Source of the DNA: Pseudomonas crudilactis
Lineage (GTDB): Bacteria; Pseudomonadota; Gammaproteobacteria; Pseudomonadales; Pseudomonadaceae
NCBI RefSeq assembly: GCF_013433315.1
Contig: NZ_WXVV01000016.1
Span: forward strand, 62,001-126,000
Reading direction: 5' to 3'
Length of the DNA: 64,000 bases
The notes under the pieces were generated by a model that saw only the letters and a list, made by a program, of their open reading frames with translations, was not told the DNA's origin and did not search any database. A program made the translations under genes and the position numbers. Every line of letters begins with the position of its first letter. Within the stretch, counting starts at the first letter, position 1. This document shows positions 1 to 8,761 of the stretch, piece after piece.

Positions 1-570
1 CTCGTCGTGGTTTTCCACTTCGAGGTCGGAAATCGCCGTGTGCAGCTTGGTGTCCCAGTTGACCAGACGCTTGCCGCGGTAGATCAGGCCGTCTTCGTGC
101 AGGCGCACGAACGCTTCTTTGACCGCTTCCGAGAGGCCGTCGTCCATGGTGAAGCGCTCGCGGCTCCAGTCAACGGACGAGCCGAGGCGGCGGATCTGAC
201 GGCTAATGTTGCCGCCGGACTGATCCTTCCATTCCCAGACTTTCTCGAGGAATTTTTCGCGGCCCAGATCATGGCGATTCTGGCCTTGGGCCTCGAGTTG
301 ACGCTCCACCAGCATCTGTGTGGCGATACCGGCGTGGTCGGTGCCCGGCTGCCACAGGGTGTTGCGACCCTGCATGCGGCGGAAACGGATCAGGGCGTCC
401 ATGATCGCGTTGTTGAAACCGTGACCCATGTGCAGGCTGCCGGTGACGTTCGGCGGCGGGATCATGATGGTGTAGGAGTCGCCCGCGCCTTGCGGGGCGA
501 AGTAGTTCTCGGACTCCCAGGTGTTGTACCAGGAAGTTTCAATGGCGTGCGGCTGGTAGGTCTTATCCAT
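1..570 (-). CDS. valS: Valyl-tRNA synthetase, N-terminal part (cut by window edge)
   Basis: Class I aminoacyl-tRNA synthetase that charges tRNA-Val. The 190 codons visible encode the N-terminus, with the ATG at 570-568; the rest lies to the left of the window. The Rossmann-fold HIGH-type motif appears as HMGH at about residues 47-50, preceded by PPPNVTGSL, the usual ValRS context. It lies head-to-tail with a small gene, holC and pepA on the same strand, the standard Pseudomonas order. The KMSKS loop and anticodon-binding region cannot be seen. Identity is clear from the N-terminus alone. Confidence 0.97.
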   Translation of the reverse strand, partial: MDKTYQPHAIETSWYNTWESENYFAPQGAGDSYTIMIPPPNVTGSLHMGHGFNNAIMDALIRFRRMQGRNTLWQPGTDHAGIATQMLVERQLEAQGQNRHDLGREKFLEKVWEWKDQSGGNISRQIRRLGSSVDWSRERFTMDDGLSEAVKEAFVRLHEDGLIYRGKRLVNWDTKLHTAISDLEVENHDE

Positions 571-669
571 GCGCGGCGGGACCCTATTGGCATTAATTCA
601 GGAAAAGCCGACGAGTATAGCGGGGCATGGGGCCGAGGGCGAGCGGGGCGGGCCGGATGGAGATCTAAA

Positions 670-756
670 TGTAGGAGCTGCCGAAGGCAGCGATCTTTTG
701 ATCTTGTCTTTAAAAAACAAAGGTCAAAAGATCGCAGCCTGCGGCAGCTCTTACAC
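670..756. repeat. Inverted-repeat intergenic element, TAGGAGCTGCCG type
   Basis: Two arms in opposite orientation, GTAGGAGCTGCCGAAGGC... and ...GCCTGCGGCAGCTCTTAC, are separated by an A/T-rich centre containing GATCTTTTGATC. Related copies lie at 24570-24652 and, rearranged, at 27697-27782. It resembles the paired REP-type repeats (REPINs) of fluorescent pseudomonads. It sits between valS and the 131-aa gene. Confidence 0.8.
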
Positions 757-764
757 GGGGTACG

Positions 765-1160
765 TTATTCGTACTGGCTGAGCAGCCGTTCCATCCGCGC
801 GTCGAGGCGGCGTTTGATTTCGGTTTCGATGTGCGGCGCGAAGTCGTCGATCACGTCTTGCAGGATCAATTGCGCGGCGGCGCGCAGTTCGCTGTCGAGG
901 TGAAGCAAGGCGTCCGGGCCTTTATCCACAGGCGCCGCCGATTGCGCGGCAGTTGCCGGGGCGGGCGTGGGAGGCGGTTCGACGGCAGCCGGCTCGGTGC
1001 CGACCGAATCGAACAGCATCGGAATCTGTTCCTGTTCGCCATCGTCGACCGTGTCGGTCAACAGCGGTGGTTGCAGGTTGTCATCGCCGAGCAACTGGCG
1101 GATCGATTCAAGATCATCCAACAGGTGTGCGGACTTTTGTTGCGGTTTCGGAGTGTCCAT
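765..1160 (-). CDS. Conserved hypothetical protein of the valS-holC interval (131 aa)
   Basis: Small acidic protein of unknown function. The N-terminal half begins MDTPKPQQKSAHLLDDLESI and leads into a Pro/Ala-rich low-complexity linker at about residues 58-78. The C-terminal third is charged and helical, with several Arg and Glu residues (IETEIKRRLDARMERLLSQ). It starts 8 nt after the holC stop, so the two are probably co-transcribed with pepA and valS. An equivalent gene occupies the same place in other pseudomonads (PA3833 in PAO1, from memory). No catalytic motif is visible; a role with the DNA polymerase III chi subunit is only suggested by position. Confidence 0.85.
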   Translation of the reverse strand: MDTPKPQQKSAHLLDDLESIRQLLGDDNLQPPLLTDTVDDGEQEQIPMLFDSVGTEPAAVEPPPTPAPATAAQSAAPVDKGPDALLHLDSELRAAAQLILQDVIDDFAPHIETEIKRRLDARMERLLSQYE

Positions 1161-1168
1161 TGGAGTGC

Positions 1169-1597
1169 TCAGAGTCGCTGTAAACGGTGGTCTTGCAGAG
1201 GATAGCCCTGTTCACGGTAGAAACGGAAACTCTCCCGCGCGGCCGCCCGGATCGACGGATCTTCGACCACCACTTCCGCCACGCGGGCGAATTTGTTGGC
1301 AAAGGCTGGGACTTTCAGGTCGAGATTAACCAGCAAATCCTGATGCTGACCGCAGTCTTCACCCAGACCCAACACAATCAAACCGTCCGGTTCGCTGTCG
1401 GCCGGGCCGTGAGGTACAAACGTTTCGCCCTTGAATGCCCACAGGCGTGCATCGAGATCATCGCGCTGAGCGGCATCGCTGCAATGCAGGTAGATGCGAT
1501 GGCCCATGCGCCAGGCTTTCTCGGTGAGCTTGCAGGCAAAGTCCAGGCGCGCCGAAGGGTCAGCGCTGGGCAGGATATAGAAGTCGACTTTGGTCAT
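1169..1597 (-). CDS. holC: DNA polymerase III subunit chi
   Basis: Chi (142 aa) is a clamp-loader accessory subunit that binds psi and contacts single-stranded DNA-binding protein at the replication fork. The protein begins MTKVDFYILPSADPSARLDF and contains the hallmark region ACKLTEKAWRMGHRIYLHCS, then LWAFKGETFVPH and DGLIVLGLG, as expected for HolC. Its length matches the family. It lies 57 nt downstream of pepA; a perfect-armed hairpin occupies that gap. Start is the ATG at 1597. Confidence 0.96.
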   Translation of the reverse strand: MTKVDFYILPSADPSARLDFACKLTEKAWRMGHRIYLHCSDAAQRDDLDARLWAFKGETFVPHGPADSEPDGLIVLGLGEDCGQHQDLLVNLDLKVPAFANKFARVAEVVVEDPSIRAAARESFRFYREQGYPLQDHRLQRL

Positions 1598-1618
1598 TGC
1601 GGTTCCAGAGCAGCAAGC

Positions 1619-1640
1619 GGCGTCACCCGAAGGTAACGCC
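1619..1640 (-). promoter_or_regulatory. Hairpin between pepA and holC
   Basis: On the transcribed strand GGCGTTACC and GGTGACGCC pair around the loop TTCG, with one mismatch. It starts about 14 nt after the pepA stop and has no U-run, so it looks more like an mRNA processing or stability hairpin than a terminator. Pairing is visible; the function is inferred. Confidence 0.45.
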
Positions 1641-1654
1641 GCCCGTCAGCGGGT

Positions 1655-3145
1655 TCAGGCTTTGGCGCGATCCAGCAGGTACTGGGTCAACAGAGGCACC
1701 GGACGACCGGTTGCGCCTTTGTCCTTGCCGCCGCTGGTCCATGCGGTGCCCGCGATGTCCAGGTGCGCCCAGTTGAGGTTCTTGGTGAAGCGCGACAGGA
1801 AGCACGCCGCAGTGATGGTGCCGGCTTTCGGCCCGCCAATGTTGGCGATGTCGGCGAACGGGCTGTCCAGTTGCTCCTGGTATTCGTCGAACAGCGGCAA
1901 TTGCCAGGCACGGTCATCAGCGGCTTTACCGGCGCTGAGCAGTTGGTCGATCAGTTCGTCGTTGTTGCCCAGCAGGCCCGAAGTGTGGGCGCCCAAGGCA
2001 ACGACGCAAGCGCCGGTCAGGGTGGCGATGTCGATCACCGCTTGAGGCTTGAAGCGCTCGGAGTAGGTCAGCGCGTCGCACAGCACCAGTCGGCCTTCGG
2101 CGTCGGTGTTGAGGATTTCCACGGTCTGGCCGCTCATGGTGGTGACGATATCGCCCGGACGGGTCGCGTTGCCGCTAGGCATGTTCTCGGCGCAGGCGAG
2201 GATGCACACCAGGTTGATCGGCAATTTCAGTTCAAGCACGGCACGCAGGGTACCGAACACGGAGGCCGCGCCGCCCATGTCGTACTTCATTTCGTCCATG
2301 CCGGCGCCTGGTTTCAGGCTGATGCCGCCGGTGTCGAAGGTGATGCCTTTACCAACCAGCGCGTACGGCTTCTCGGATTTCTTGCCGCCGTTGTATTGCA
2401 TGACGATCAGGCGCGGCGGTTGCTCGCTGCCTTGGCCGACGGCGTAGAACGAGCCCATGCCCAGGGATTTGATCTTCTTCTCGTCGAGGACTTCGACTTT
2501 CAGATCCTTGAACTCTTTGCCCAGATTCTTGGCTTGTTCGCCGAGGAAGGTCGGGTGGCAGATGTTCGGCGGCAGGTTGCCCAGATCGCGGGTGAAGGCC
2601 ATGCCGTTGGCGATCGCAGTAGCGTGGTTCACGGCGCGCTGCACTTCAGCTTGGGCAGCCTTGATGGTCAGCAGGGTGATTTTTTTCAGGGCGCGCGGTT
2701 CGGCTTTCTGGCTCTTGAACTGGTCGAAGGTGTATTCGCCGTCCACCAGGGTTTCCGCCAGCAGACGGGTTTTGCCGTAGCTGTCACGGTTTTTGACAAT
2801 AACTTCATCCAGCGCCAGCACGGCGTCGCTGCCGCCCAGACCCTTCAGGGTGTTGAGGATGCCGGCCACGATTTTGCGGAACGGACGGTCGCCCAGTTCT
2901 TCATCCTTGCCCACGCCGACCAGCAGCACGCGCTCGGCTTTGAGGTTCGGCAGGCTGTGCAGCAACAGACTCTGACCGACCTTGCCAGCCAGATCGCCAC
3001 GCTTGAGCACCGCGCTGATGGCGCCACCGCTCAGCTCATCAACCTGTTTGGCGGCGACGCCGAGTTTGCGGCCTTCGCCGACGGCAACCACCAGGGTGGC
3101 GGTTTTCAACGTTTCTGGGCTAACGCTTTTTACAACCAGTTCCAT
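1655..3145 (-). CDS. pepA: Leucyl aminopeptidase (cytosol aminopeptidase, M17)
   Basis: Hexameric two-metal aminopeptidase that removes N-terminal residues from peptides; E. coli PepA also binds DNA at cer sites as an Xer accessory factor. The M17 ligands are present: Lys266 and Asp271 in VGKGITFDTGG, Asp289 in MKYDMGG, and Asp348/Glu350 with Arg352 in NTDAEGRL. The frame is open 33 codons further upstream, but the family start MELVVKS at 3145 is preceded by an AGGGA ribosome-binding site and gives 496 aa, the normal length. First gene of the pepA-holC-131aa-valS series. Confidence 0.97.
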   Translation of the reverse strand: MELVVKSVSPETLKTATLVVAVGEGRKLGVAAKQVDELSGGAISAVLKRGDLAGKVGQSLLLHSLPNLKAERVLLVGVGKDEELGDRPFRKIVAGILNTLKGLGGSDAVLALDEVIVKNRDSYGKTRLLAETLVDGEYTFDQFKSQKAEPRALKKITLLTIKAAQAEVQRAVNHATAIANGMAFTRDLGNLPPNICHPTFLGEQAKNLGKEFKDLKVEVLDEKKIKSLGMGSFYAVGQGSEQPPRLIVMQYNGGKKSEKPYALVGKGITFDTGGISLKPGAGMDEMKYDMGGAASVFGTLRAVLELKLPINLVCILACAENMPSGNATRPGDIVTTMSGQTVEILNTDAEGRLVLCDALTYSERFKPQAVIDIATLTGACVVALGAHTSGLLGNNDELIDQLLSAGKAADDRAWQLPLFDEYQEQLDSPFADIANIGGPKAGTITAACFLSRFTKNLNWAHLDIAGTAWTSGGKDKGATGRPVPLLTQYLLDRAKA

Positions 3146-3282
3146 GTCCGGATCCCTGAATGAATGGTCAACATGCAGGCGTTCGACGGTGTCCGCAGTC
3201 GCCTGCTTATAGATAGAAGAGGCGCAGGCCAAAGCCTGCGACAAGGGCCGCAGTTTGAACCTCGCTCACTGCGCCTGACAAC

Positions 3283-3557
3283 CCTAGGGGGCGTTCTCAA
3301 TTAGTTTTCACACCGCGTTGTCGCCTTAAAGCCAGCCAGGCAAGGCGCGGGCCGCTGGGAATGGTTGTTCCCTTTCCAAGGCCTGCAACGCAGACTGGCC
3401 GGCTTTAAGGCACAACCCGAAGGGCCGGGCCTGCTGTTGTGCAGGGCTGCGTTGCTCGAAGCTTATTTTGGAATGACCAAGCCACACTTCTCGCGCCTTG
3501 CCCTGCACAACAGCAGACCCGGCGCGGTGTGAAAACTAATTGAGAACGCCCCCTAGG
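3283..3557. repeat. Large palindromic intergenic element A
   Basis: Perfect 35-bp terminal inverted repeats at 3283-3317 and 3523-3557 begin CCTAGGGGGCGTTCTC. Inside are further nested inverted repeats: CCTTAAAGCC with GGCTTTAAGG (about 3325 and 3400), and GGGCCTGCTGTTGTGCAG with its complement near 3500-3520. The centre is asymmetric, starting TGCGTTGCTCGAAGC and ending TCGCGCCTTGC. There is no ORF of note. It fills most of the gap between the divergent pepA and lptF genes. The architecture is MITE-like, but no target-site duplication is obvious. Compare element B at 37792-37949. Confidence 0.85.
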
Positions 3558-3601
3558 TTGTACGATCCGCAAAGGATTACAGACATGGATGAGTGTGCGC
3601 A

Positions 3602-3630
3602 GTGACAGGCGCCCTCAATCACAGGATAAT
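3602..3630 (+). promoter_or_regulatory. Sigma-70 type promoter for lptFG
   Basis: A -35 GTGACA (3602-3607), a 17-bp spacer and a -10 GATAAT (3625-3630) lie about 90 nt before the lptF start. This is the best promoter match in the pepA/lptF interval. Prediction by eye. Confidence 0.6.
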
Positions 3631-3722
3631 GCCGCATCTTTTTTCGACGGCTCTGCGTTGCGGGCCGGTCGATGTGTTTGCTTGTTTGGCCGCCTTAGCC
3701 TGACAACCCTGGAGTGTCTGGT

Positions 3723-4844
3723 TTGATCGTCTTCCGTTATCTGTCCCGCGAAGTCCTGCTGACCCTCAGCGCCGTGAGTGCCGTGCTGCTGGTCATCATC
3801 ATGAGCGGTCGCTTCATCAAATATCTGGCTCAGGCCGCTGCCGGCCAGCTCGATCCGGGCTCTTTGTTCCTGATCATGGGCTTTCGTCTGCCGGGGTTCC
3901 TGCAACTGATTCTGCCGCTGGGCCTGTTCCTCGGGATCCTGCTGGCGTACGGTCGGCTGTACCTGGAAAGCGAGATGACTGTGCTTTCGGCCACAGGCAT
4001 GAGCCAGCAGAAGCTGTTTCGCATGACCTTGTTTCCAGCGACGCTGGTCGCGCTGGTCGTGGCGTGGCTGAGTCTGGGCCTGGCCCCGCAAGGCGCCAAC
4101 CAGTTCCAGTTGCTGCTGAACAAGCAGGACGCGCTGACTGAATTCGATACCCTCGAACCGGGGCGTTTCCAGGCCCTGCGTGACGGTACTCGGGTGACCT
4201 ATACCGAAACCCTGAGCGACGATCGCGTCAATCTGGGCAGCGTATTCATTTCGCAGAAGAACCTCGGTGCCGATCAAAAGGATCGCGGGATTTCCGTGCT
4301 GGTGGCCGAAAGCGGTCGCCAGGAAGTGCGCCCCGACGGCAATCGCTACCTGATCCTCGATAACGGCTATCGCTACGACGGCAGCCCGGGGCAGGCCGAT
4401 TACCGCGCCATTCACTACGAAACCTACGGTGTGCTGTTGCCCAAGCCAGACGTCAGCGAAGAAGTCACCGACCGTGACGCCATGCCGACCTCGTCTCTGC
4501 TGGGCAGCGATGACATCCGCTCCAAAACCGAGCTGCAATGGCGTTTGTCCCTGCCGTTGCTGGTATTTATCGTGACCCTGATGGCGGTGCCGCTGTCGCG
4601 AGTCAATCCGCGCCAAGGGCGTTTCCTCAAGCTGCTGCCGGCGATTCTTCTTTATATGGCTTACCTGACCATTCTGATTGCCGCCCGCGGCGCCCTTGAA
4701 AAAGGCAAGATCCCGCCGGCCCTCGGCCTGTGGTGGGTGCATGCGATCTTCCTTGTCATCGGTCTCGGCCTGCTCTATTGGGAGCCGCTACGCCTGAAGA
4801 TGGCCAGTCGTCGCTCCGCTGCGCTGGAGGTGGCCCGTGGTTAA
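3723..4844 (+). CDS. lptF: LPS export ABC transporter permease LptF
   Basis: Inner-membrane subunit of the LptB2FG transporter, which extracts LPS from the inner membrane and drives it along the Lpt bridge. It has three N-terminal membrane segments, a periplasmic beta-jellyroll (about residues 110-260) and three C-terminal segments (LSLPLLVFIVTLMAV onward). The signature LYLESEMTVLSATGMS, the coupling-helix region for LptB, is present. I chose the TTG at 3723 (MIVFRYLSRE, 373 aa): GGAG at 3711-3714 is 8 nt away, whereas the GTG at 3714 overlaps that site. The end overlaps lptG by 8 nt, implying translational coupling. Confidence 0.95.
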   Translation: MIVFRYLSREVLLTLSAVSAVLLVIIMSGRFIKYLAQAAAGQLDPGSLFLIMGFRLPGFLQLILPLGLFLGILLAYGRLYLESEMTVLSATGMSQQKLFRMTLFPATLVALVVAWLSLGLAPQGANQFQLLLNKQDALTEFDTLEPGRFQALRDGTRVTYTETLSDDRVNLGSVFISQKNLGADQKDRGISVLVAESGRQEVRPDGNRYLILDNGYRYDGSPGQADYRAIHYETYGVLLPKPDVSEEVTDRDAMPTSSLLGSDDIRSKTELQWRLSLPLLVFIVTLMAVPLSRVNPRQGRFLKLLPAILLYMAYLTILIAARGALEKGKIPPALGLWWVHAIFLVIGLGLLYWEPLRLKMASRRSAALEVARG

Positions 4845-5898
4845 ACTCGACCGCTACATCGGCAGCAGCGTGTTCATGGCGATCATCGCCGTGCTGGCCA
4901 TCATTCTCGGTCTGGCGACCTTGTTCGCCTTCATCGACGAGATGGGCGACGTTAGCGACACCTACACCCTCGTTGATGTGCTGAGCTTCGTGTTGCTGAC
5001 CGCGCCACGTCGTCTCTACGAGATGCTGCCGATGGCCGCATTGATTGGTTGCCTGATCGGTCTCGGCAGTCTGGCCAGCAGCAGCGAGCTGACTGTAATG
5101 CGTGCTGCCGGTGTGTCCATCGGCCGTATCGTCTGGGCGGTCATGAAGCCGATGCTGGTGCTGATGCTGGCGGGCGTGCTGATCGGCGAATACGTTGCTC
5201 CGGCGACCGAAAGCATGGCGCAGGCCAATCGCTCGCTGGCGCAGGGCAGTGGTGACGCGCAAAGCGCCAAGCACGGTATGTGGCACCGTCAGGGTGAGGA
5301 ATTTATCCACATCAACGCCGTGCAACCGAACGGCCTGCTGTACGGCGTGACCCGCTATCACTTCGACAAGGAACGTCATCTGCTGAGTTCAAGCTTCGCC
5401 AAGAAGGCTGAATTCGACGGTAATAAGTGGCAGCTCACTGACGTTGCTACCACGCGGTTCCATGAGCGCAGCACTGAAGTCGTCAATACCCCGAGCGAAG
5501 AATGGGACGTGGCGTTGAGCCCCCAACTGCTCAGCACTGTGGTCATGGCACCGGAATCGCTGTCGATCAGTGGTCTGTGGGGCTATATCCACTATTTGTC
5601 CGAGCAAGGCCTGAGCAACGGCCGCTACTGGCTGGCATTTTGGGTCAAGGTGTTGCAGCCGTTGGTCACTGCCGCTCTGGTGTTGATGGCGATCTCCTTC
5701 ATCTTCGGTCCGTTGCGTTCGGTGACCCTCGGTCAGCGCGTGTTCACCGGTGTGCTGGTGGGCTTCACCTTCCGTATCGTCCAGGATTTGCTCGGTCCCT
5801 CCAGCCTGGTGTTCGGTTTCTCGCCGCTGTTCGCGGTGCTGGTGCCGGCCGGTGTCTGTGCGCTGGCGGGTGTCTGGCTGCTGCGAAGAGCCGGTTGA
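4837..5898 (+). CDS. lptG: LPS export ABC transporter permease LptG
   Basis: Partner of LptF in LptB2FG. Start is GTG 4837 (MVKLDRYIG), with GGAGG 6 nt upstream inside lptF. It has six membrane segments around a periplasmic jellyroll domain (about residues 130-260). The coupling-helix motif LASSSELTVMRAAGVS is characteristic. The length of 353 aa is normal. A rho-independent terminator follows at 5931-5963, so lptFG ends here. Confidence 0.97.
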   Translation: MVKLDRYIGSSVFMAIIAVLAIILGLATLFAFIDEMGDVSDTYTLVDVLSFVLLTAPRRLYEMLPMAALIGCLIGLGSLASSSELTVMRAAGVSIGRIVWAVMKPMLVLMLAGVLIGEYVAPATESMAQANRSLAQGSGDAQSAKHGMWHRQGEEFIHINAVQPNGLLYGVTRYHFDKERHLLSSSFAKKAEFDGNKWQLTDVATTRFHERSTEVVNTPSEEWDVALSPQLLSTVVMAPESLSISGLWGYIHYLSEQGLSNGRYWLAFWVKVLQPLVTAALVLMAISFIFGPLRSVTLGQRVFTGVLVGFTFRIVQDLLGPSSLVFGFSPLFAVLVPAGVCALAGVWLLRRAG

Positions 5899-5930
5899 TA
5901 ACAGGCGATTGACCTGTGCTTCAAACCTCG

Positions 5931-5963
5931 AAAACGCCTCGGTCGACAGATCGGGGCGTTTTT
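5931..5963 (+). terminator. Rho-independent terminator after lptG
   Basis: AAAACGCC pairs with GGCGTTTT around a partly paired loop, and the 3' arm runs into TTTTT. It begins 33 nt after the lptG stop. Confidence 0.8.
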
Positions 5964-5989
5964 GCATGCAATCCGGGTGACAGGCGAAC

Positions 5990-6019
5990 GTGACGCTTGC
6001 GCCGTGTATCAGGTACAAT
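5990..6019 (+). promoter_or_regulatory. Probable promoter for lepA-lepB
   Basis: -10 TACAAT at 6014-6019 with a weaker -35 GTGACG at 5990-5995 (18-bp spacer), 53 nt before the lepA GTG. It follows the lptG terminator, so lepA needs its own promoter here. Confidence 0.5.
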
Positions 6020-6071
6020 TCCCGGCTATTTTTCGGCGGGCCATGCCTGCAGCCTTTTTGAGTGTTGATCC

Positions 6072-7871
6072 GTGAGTGATTTGAGTCATATCCGCAATTT
6101 CTCCATCATCGCCCACATTGACCATGGCAAGTCGACGCTGGCTGACCGTTTCATCCAGATGTGCGGCGGCCTGGCCGAGCGTGAAATGGAAGCCCAGGTA
6201 CTGGATTCCATGGATCTGGAGCGTGAACGCGGGATCACCATCAAGGCCCACAGCGTTACCCTCTATTACACCGCCAAAGACGGCATCAAGTATCAGCTGA
6301 ACTTCATTGACACCCCGGGCCACGTCGACTTCACCTACGAAGTCAGCCGTTCCCTGGCCGCGTGTGAAGGTGCTTTGCTGGTAGTCGACGCCGGTCAGGG
6401 CGTTGAAGCTCAGTCCGTAGCGAACTGCTACACCGCCATCGAGCAGGGCCTTGAGGTCATGCCGGTGCTGAACAAGATCGACCTGCCGCAGGCCGATCCT
6501 GATCGCGTCAAGGATGAGATCGAGAAGATCATCGGCATCGACGCCACCGACGCCGTCACGTGCAGCGCCAAGACCGGCCTGGGTGTCGACGAAGTGCTCG
6601 AGCGTCTGGTGCACACCATTCCTGCGCCGACCGGCAACATCGAAGATCCGCTGCAAGCGTTGATCATCGACTCCTGGTTCGACAACTACCTGGGCGTTGT
6701 CTCCCTGGTGCGCGTGCGTCATGGCCGCGTGAAGAAGGGCGACAAGATCCTCGTCAAGTCCACCGGCAAGATCCATCTGGTCGACAGCGTTGGTGTATTC
6801 AACCCGAAACACACCGCCACCGCTGACCTCAAGGCCGGCGAAGTGGGCTTCATCATCGCCAGCATCAAGGACATTCACGGTGCACCGGTCGGTGACACCC
6901 TGACCCTGAGTTCGACCCCGGACGTTGAAGTGCTGCCCGGCTTCAAACGCATCCAGCCACAGGTTTACGCCGGTCTGTTCCCGGTCAGTTCCGACGACTT
7001 CGAGGATTTCCGCGAAGCGCTGCAGAAGCTGACCCTCAACGACTCGTCGCTGCAGTACACCCCGGAAAGCTCCGACGCACTGGGCTTCGGCTTCCGTTGC
7101 GGCTTCCTCGGCATGCTGCACATGGAAATCATCCAGGAGCGCCTCGAGCGCGAGTACGACCTGGACCTGATCACCACCGCGCCAACGGTAATCTTCGAAC
7201 TGGTGCTGAAAACCGGTGAAACGATTTACGTCGACAACCCATCCAAGCTCCCGGATGTGTCGTCGATCGAAGACATGCGCGAGCCGATCGTGCGCGCCAA
7301 TATCCTCGTGCCGCAAGAACACTTGGGTAACGTCATCACCCTGTGCATCGAGAAGCGCGGCGTTCAAGTCGACATGCTGTTCCTCGGCAATCAGGTGCAG
7401 GTCACTTACGACCTGCCGATGAACGAAGTGGTCCTGGACTTCTTCGACCGTCTCAAATCCACCAGTCGCGGCTATGCTTCGCTGGATTACCATTTCGACC
7501 GTTACCAATCGGCTAATCTGGTGAAACTGGATGTGCTGATCAACGGCGACAAGGTCGATGCCCTCGCGTTGATCGTGCACCGTGACAACTCGCACTACAA
7601 AGGTCGCCAGTTGACCGAGAAGATGAAAGAACTGATTCCTCGTCAGATGTTCGACGTGGCGATTCAAGCTGCCATCGGTGGTCAGATCGTTGCCCGGACA
7701 ACCGTCAAGGCGCTCAGAAAGAACGTATTGGCCAAATGCTACGGCGGTGACGTCAGCCGTAAGAAGAAACTGCTCGAGAAGCAAAAGGCCGGTAAGAAAC
7801 GCATGAAGCAGGTCGGCAACGTGGAAATTCCACAAGAAGCCTTCCTTGCCGTGCTCAGGTTGGATAGTTAG
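6072..7871 (+). CDS. lepA: Elongation factor 4 (LepA), back-translocating GTPase
   Basis: Ribosome-binding GTPase acting on stalled or misassembled ribosomes. G motifs: G1 AHIDHGKST near residue 14, G3 DTPGHVDF, G4 NKID. EF-Tu domain II, EF-G-like domains III and V, and the LepA-specific C-terminal domain (RKKKLLEKQKAGKKRMKQVG) follow. It has 599 aa with GTG start at 6072, both as usual. lepB follows after 5 nt, the classical lepA-lepB operon. In PAO1 the gene upstream is mucD; here it is lptG. Confidence 0.98.
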   Translation: MSDLSHIRNFSIIAHIDHGKSTLADRFIQMCGGLAEREMEAQVLDSMDLERERGITIKAHSVTLYYTAKDGIKYQLNFIDTPGHVDFTYEVSRSLAACEGALLVVDAGQGVEAQSVANCYTAIEQGLEVMPVLNKIDLPQADPDRVKDEIEKIIGIDATDAVTCSAKTGLGVDEVLERLVHTIPAPTGNIEDPLQALIIDSWFDNYLGVVSLVRVRHGRVKKGDKILVKSTGKIHLVDSVGVFNPKHTATADLKAGEVGFIIASIKDIHGAPVGDTLTLSSTPDVEVLPGFKRIQPQVYAGLFPVSSDDFEDFREALQKLTLNDSSLQYTPESSDALGFGFRCGFLGMLHMEIIQERLEREYDLDLITTAPTVIFELVLKTGETIYVDNPSKLPDVSSIEDMREPIVRANILVPQEHLGNVITLCIEKRGVQVDMLFLGNQVQVTYDLPMNEVVLDFFDRLKSTSRGYASLDYHFDRYQSANLVKLDVLINGDKVDALALIVHRDNSHYKGRQLTEKMKELIPRQMFDVAIQAAIGGQIVARTTVKALRKNVLAKCYGGDVSRKKKLLEKQKAGKKRMKQVGNVEIPQEAFLAVLRLDS

Positions 7872-7876
7872 GTCCT

Positions 7877-8731
7877 ATGTCACTAAATTTCCCGCTGTTG
7901 CTGGTCATCGCCGTGTTTGTCTGCGGCCTGTTGGCGTTGCTCGATCTGTTGATCCTGGCACCGCGTCGGCGTGCTGCCATTGCCTCTTATCAAGGCAGTG
8001 TCAGCCAGCCGGATGTCGTGGTGGTCGAGAAGCTGAACAAAGAGCCGCTGCTGGTTGAATACGGCAAGTCGTTCTTTCCGGTGCTGTTCATCGTGCTGGT
8101 GCTGCGTTCGTTCCTCGTGGAACCGTTCCAGATCCCGTCGGGCTCGATGAAACCGACCCTGGACGTCGGCGACTTCATTCTGGTGAGCAAATTTTCCTAC
8201 GGGATCCGCCTGCCGGTGATCGACAAGAAAATCATCGAAGTCGGTGACCCGCAGCGTGGCGATGTGATGGTGTTCCGCTACCCGAGCGATCCGAACGTCA
8301 ACTACATCAAGCGTGTAGTCGGTCTGCCAGGCGACACGGTGCGTTACACCGCCGACAAGCGTCTGTTCGTCAATGGCGAGTCGATTGCCGAGCAGATGGT
8401 CGGCGCCGAGCCGGGCACACTCGGCAGCGCCGAGCTATACAAAGAGAAACTGGGCGCCGCCGAGCATCTGATCCGCAAGGAAATGAGCCGCTACCGCGCC
8501 ACGCCGGATCGCTCGTGGACAGTGCCCGCCGGGCACTACTTCATGATGGGCGACAACCGCGACAACTCGAACGACAGTCGCTACTGGGATGATCCGAACA
8601 TTCCCAAGGATCTGCTGGGCATGGTTCCCGACCAGAATATCGTCGGCAAGGCCTTCGCGGTCTGGATGAGCTGGCCGGAGCCGAAACTCAGTCACCTGCC
8701 GAATTTTTCGCGGGTTGGCCTGATCAAGTAA
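7877..8731 (+). CDS. lepB: Signal peptidase I
   Basis: Membrane serine protease that cleaves Sec and Tat signal peptides. Two membrane segments (about residues 4-28 and 64-80) anchor it; the catalytic domain is periplasmic. The Ser/Lys dyad is Ser90 in IPSGSMKPTL and Lys145 in YIKRVVGLPGD; box E is GDNRDNSNDSR. 284 aa, as in other gamma-proteobacteria. A GC-rich hairpin without a U-run follows at 8739-8761. Confidence 0.97.
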   Translation: MSLNFPLLLVIAVFVCGLLALLDLLILAPRRRAAIASYQGSVSQPDVVVVEKLNKEPLLVEYGKSFFPVLFIVLVLRSFLVEPFQIPSGSMKPTLDVGDFILVSKFSYGIRLPVIDKKIIEVGDPQRGDVMVFRYPSDPNVNYIKRVVGLPGDTVRYTADKRLFVNGESIAEQMVGAEPGTLGSAELYKEKLGAAEHLIRKEMSRYRATPDRSWTVPAGHYFMMGDNRDNSNDSRYWDDPNIPKDLLGMVPDQNIVGKAFAVWMSWPEPKLSHLPNFSRVGLIK

Positions 8732-8738
8732 TCACACA

Positions 8739-8761
8739 CGGCGCTGTTGACCACAGCGCCG
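8739..8761 (+). terminator. GC-rich hairpin after lepB (weak terminator)
   Basis: CGGCGCTGT and ACAGCGCCG form a perfect 9-bp stem with loop TGACC, 8 nt after the lepB stop. There is no U-tract, so it is either an inefficient terminator or an mRNA-stabilising structure before rnc. Confidence 0.5.

Noticed and set aside
1763..3163. 466-codon plus-strand frame
   Set aside because: Antisense to pepA with the same low-information composition; pepA carries all M17 active-site residues.
6009..7835. 608-codon minus-strand frame
   Set aside because: Antisense to lepA, whose G motifs are intact; a by-product of codon bias.
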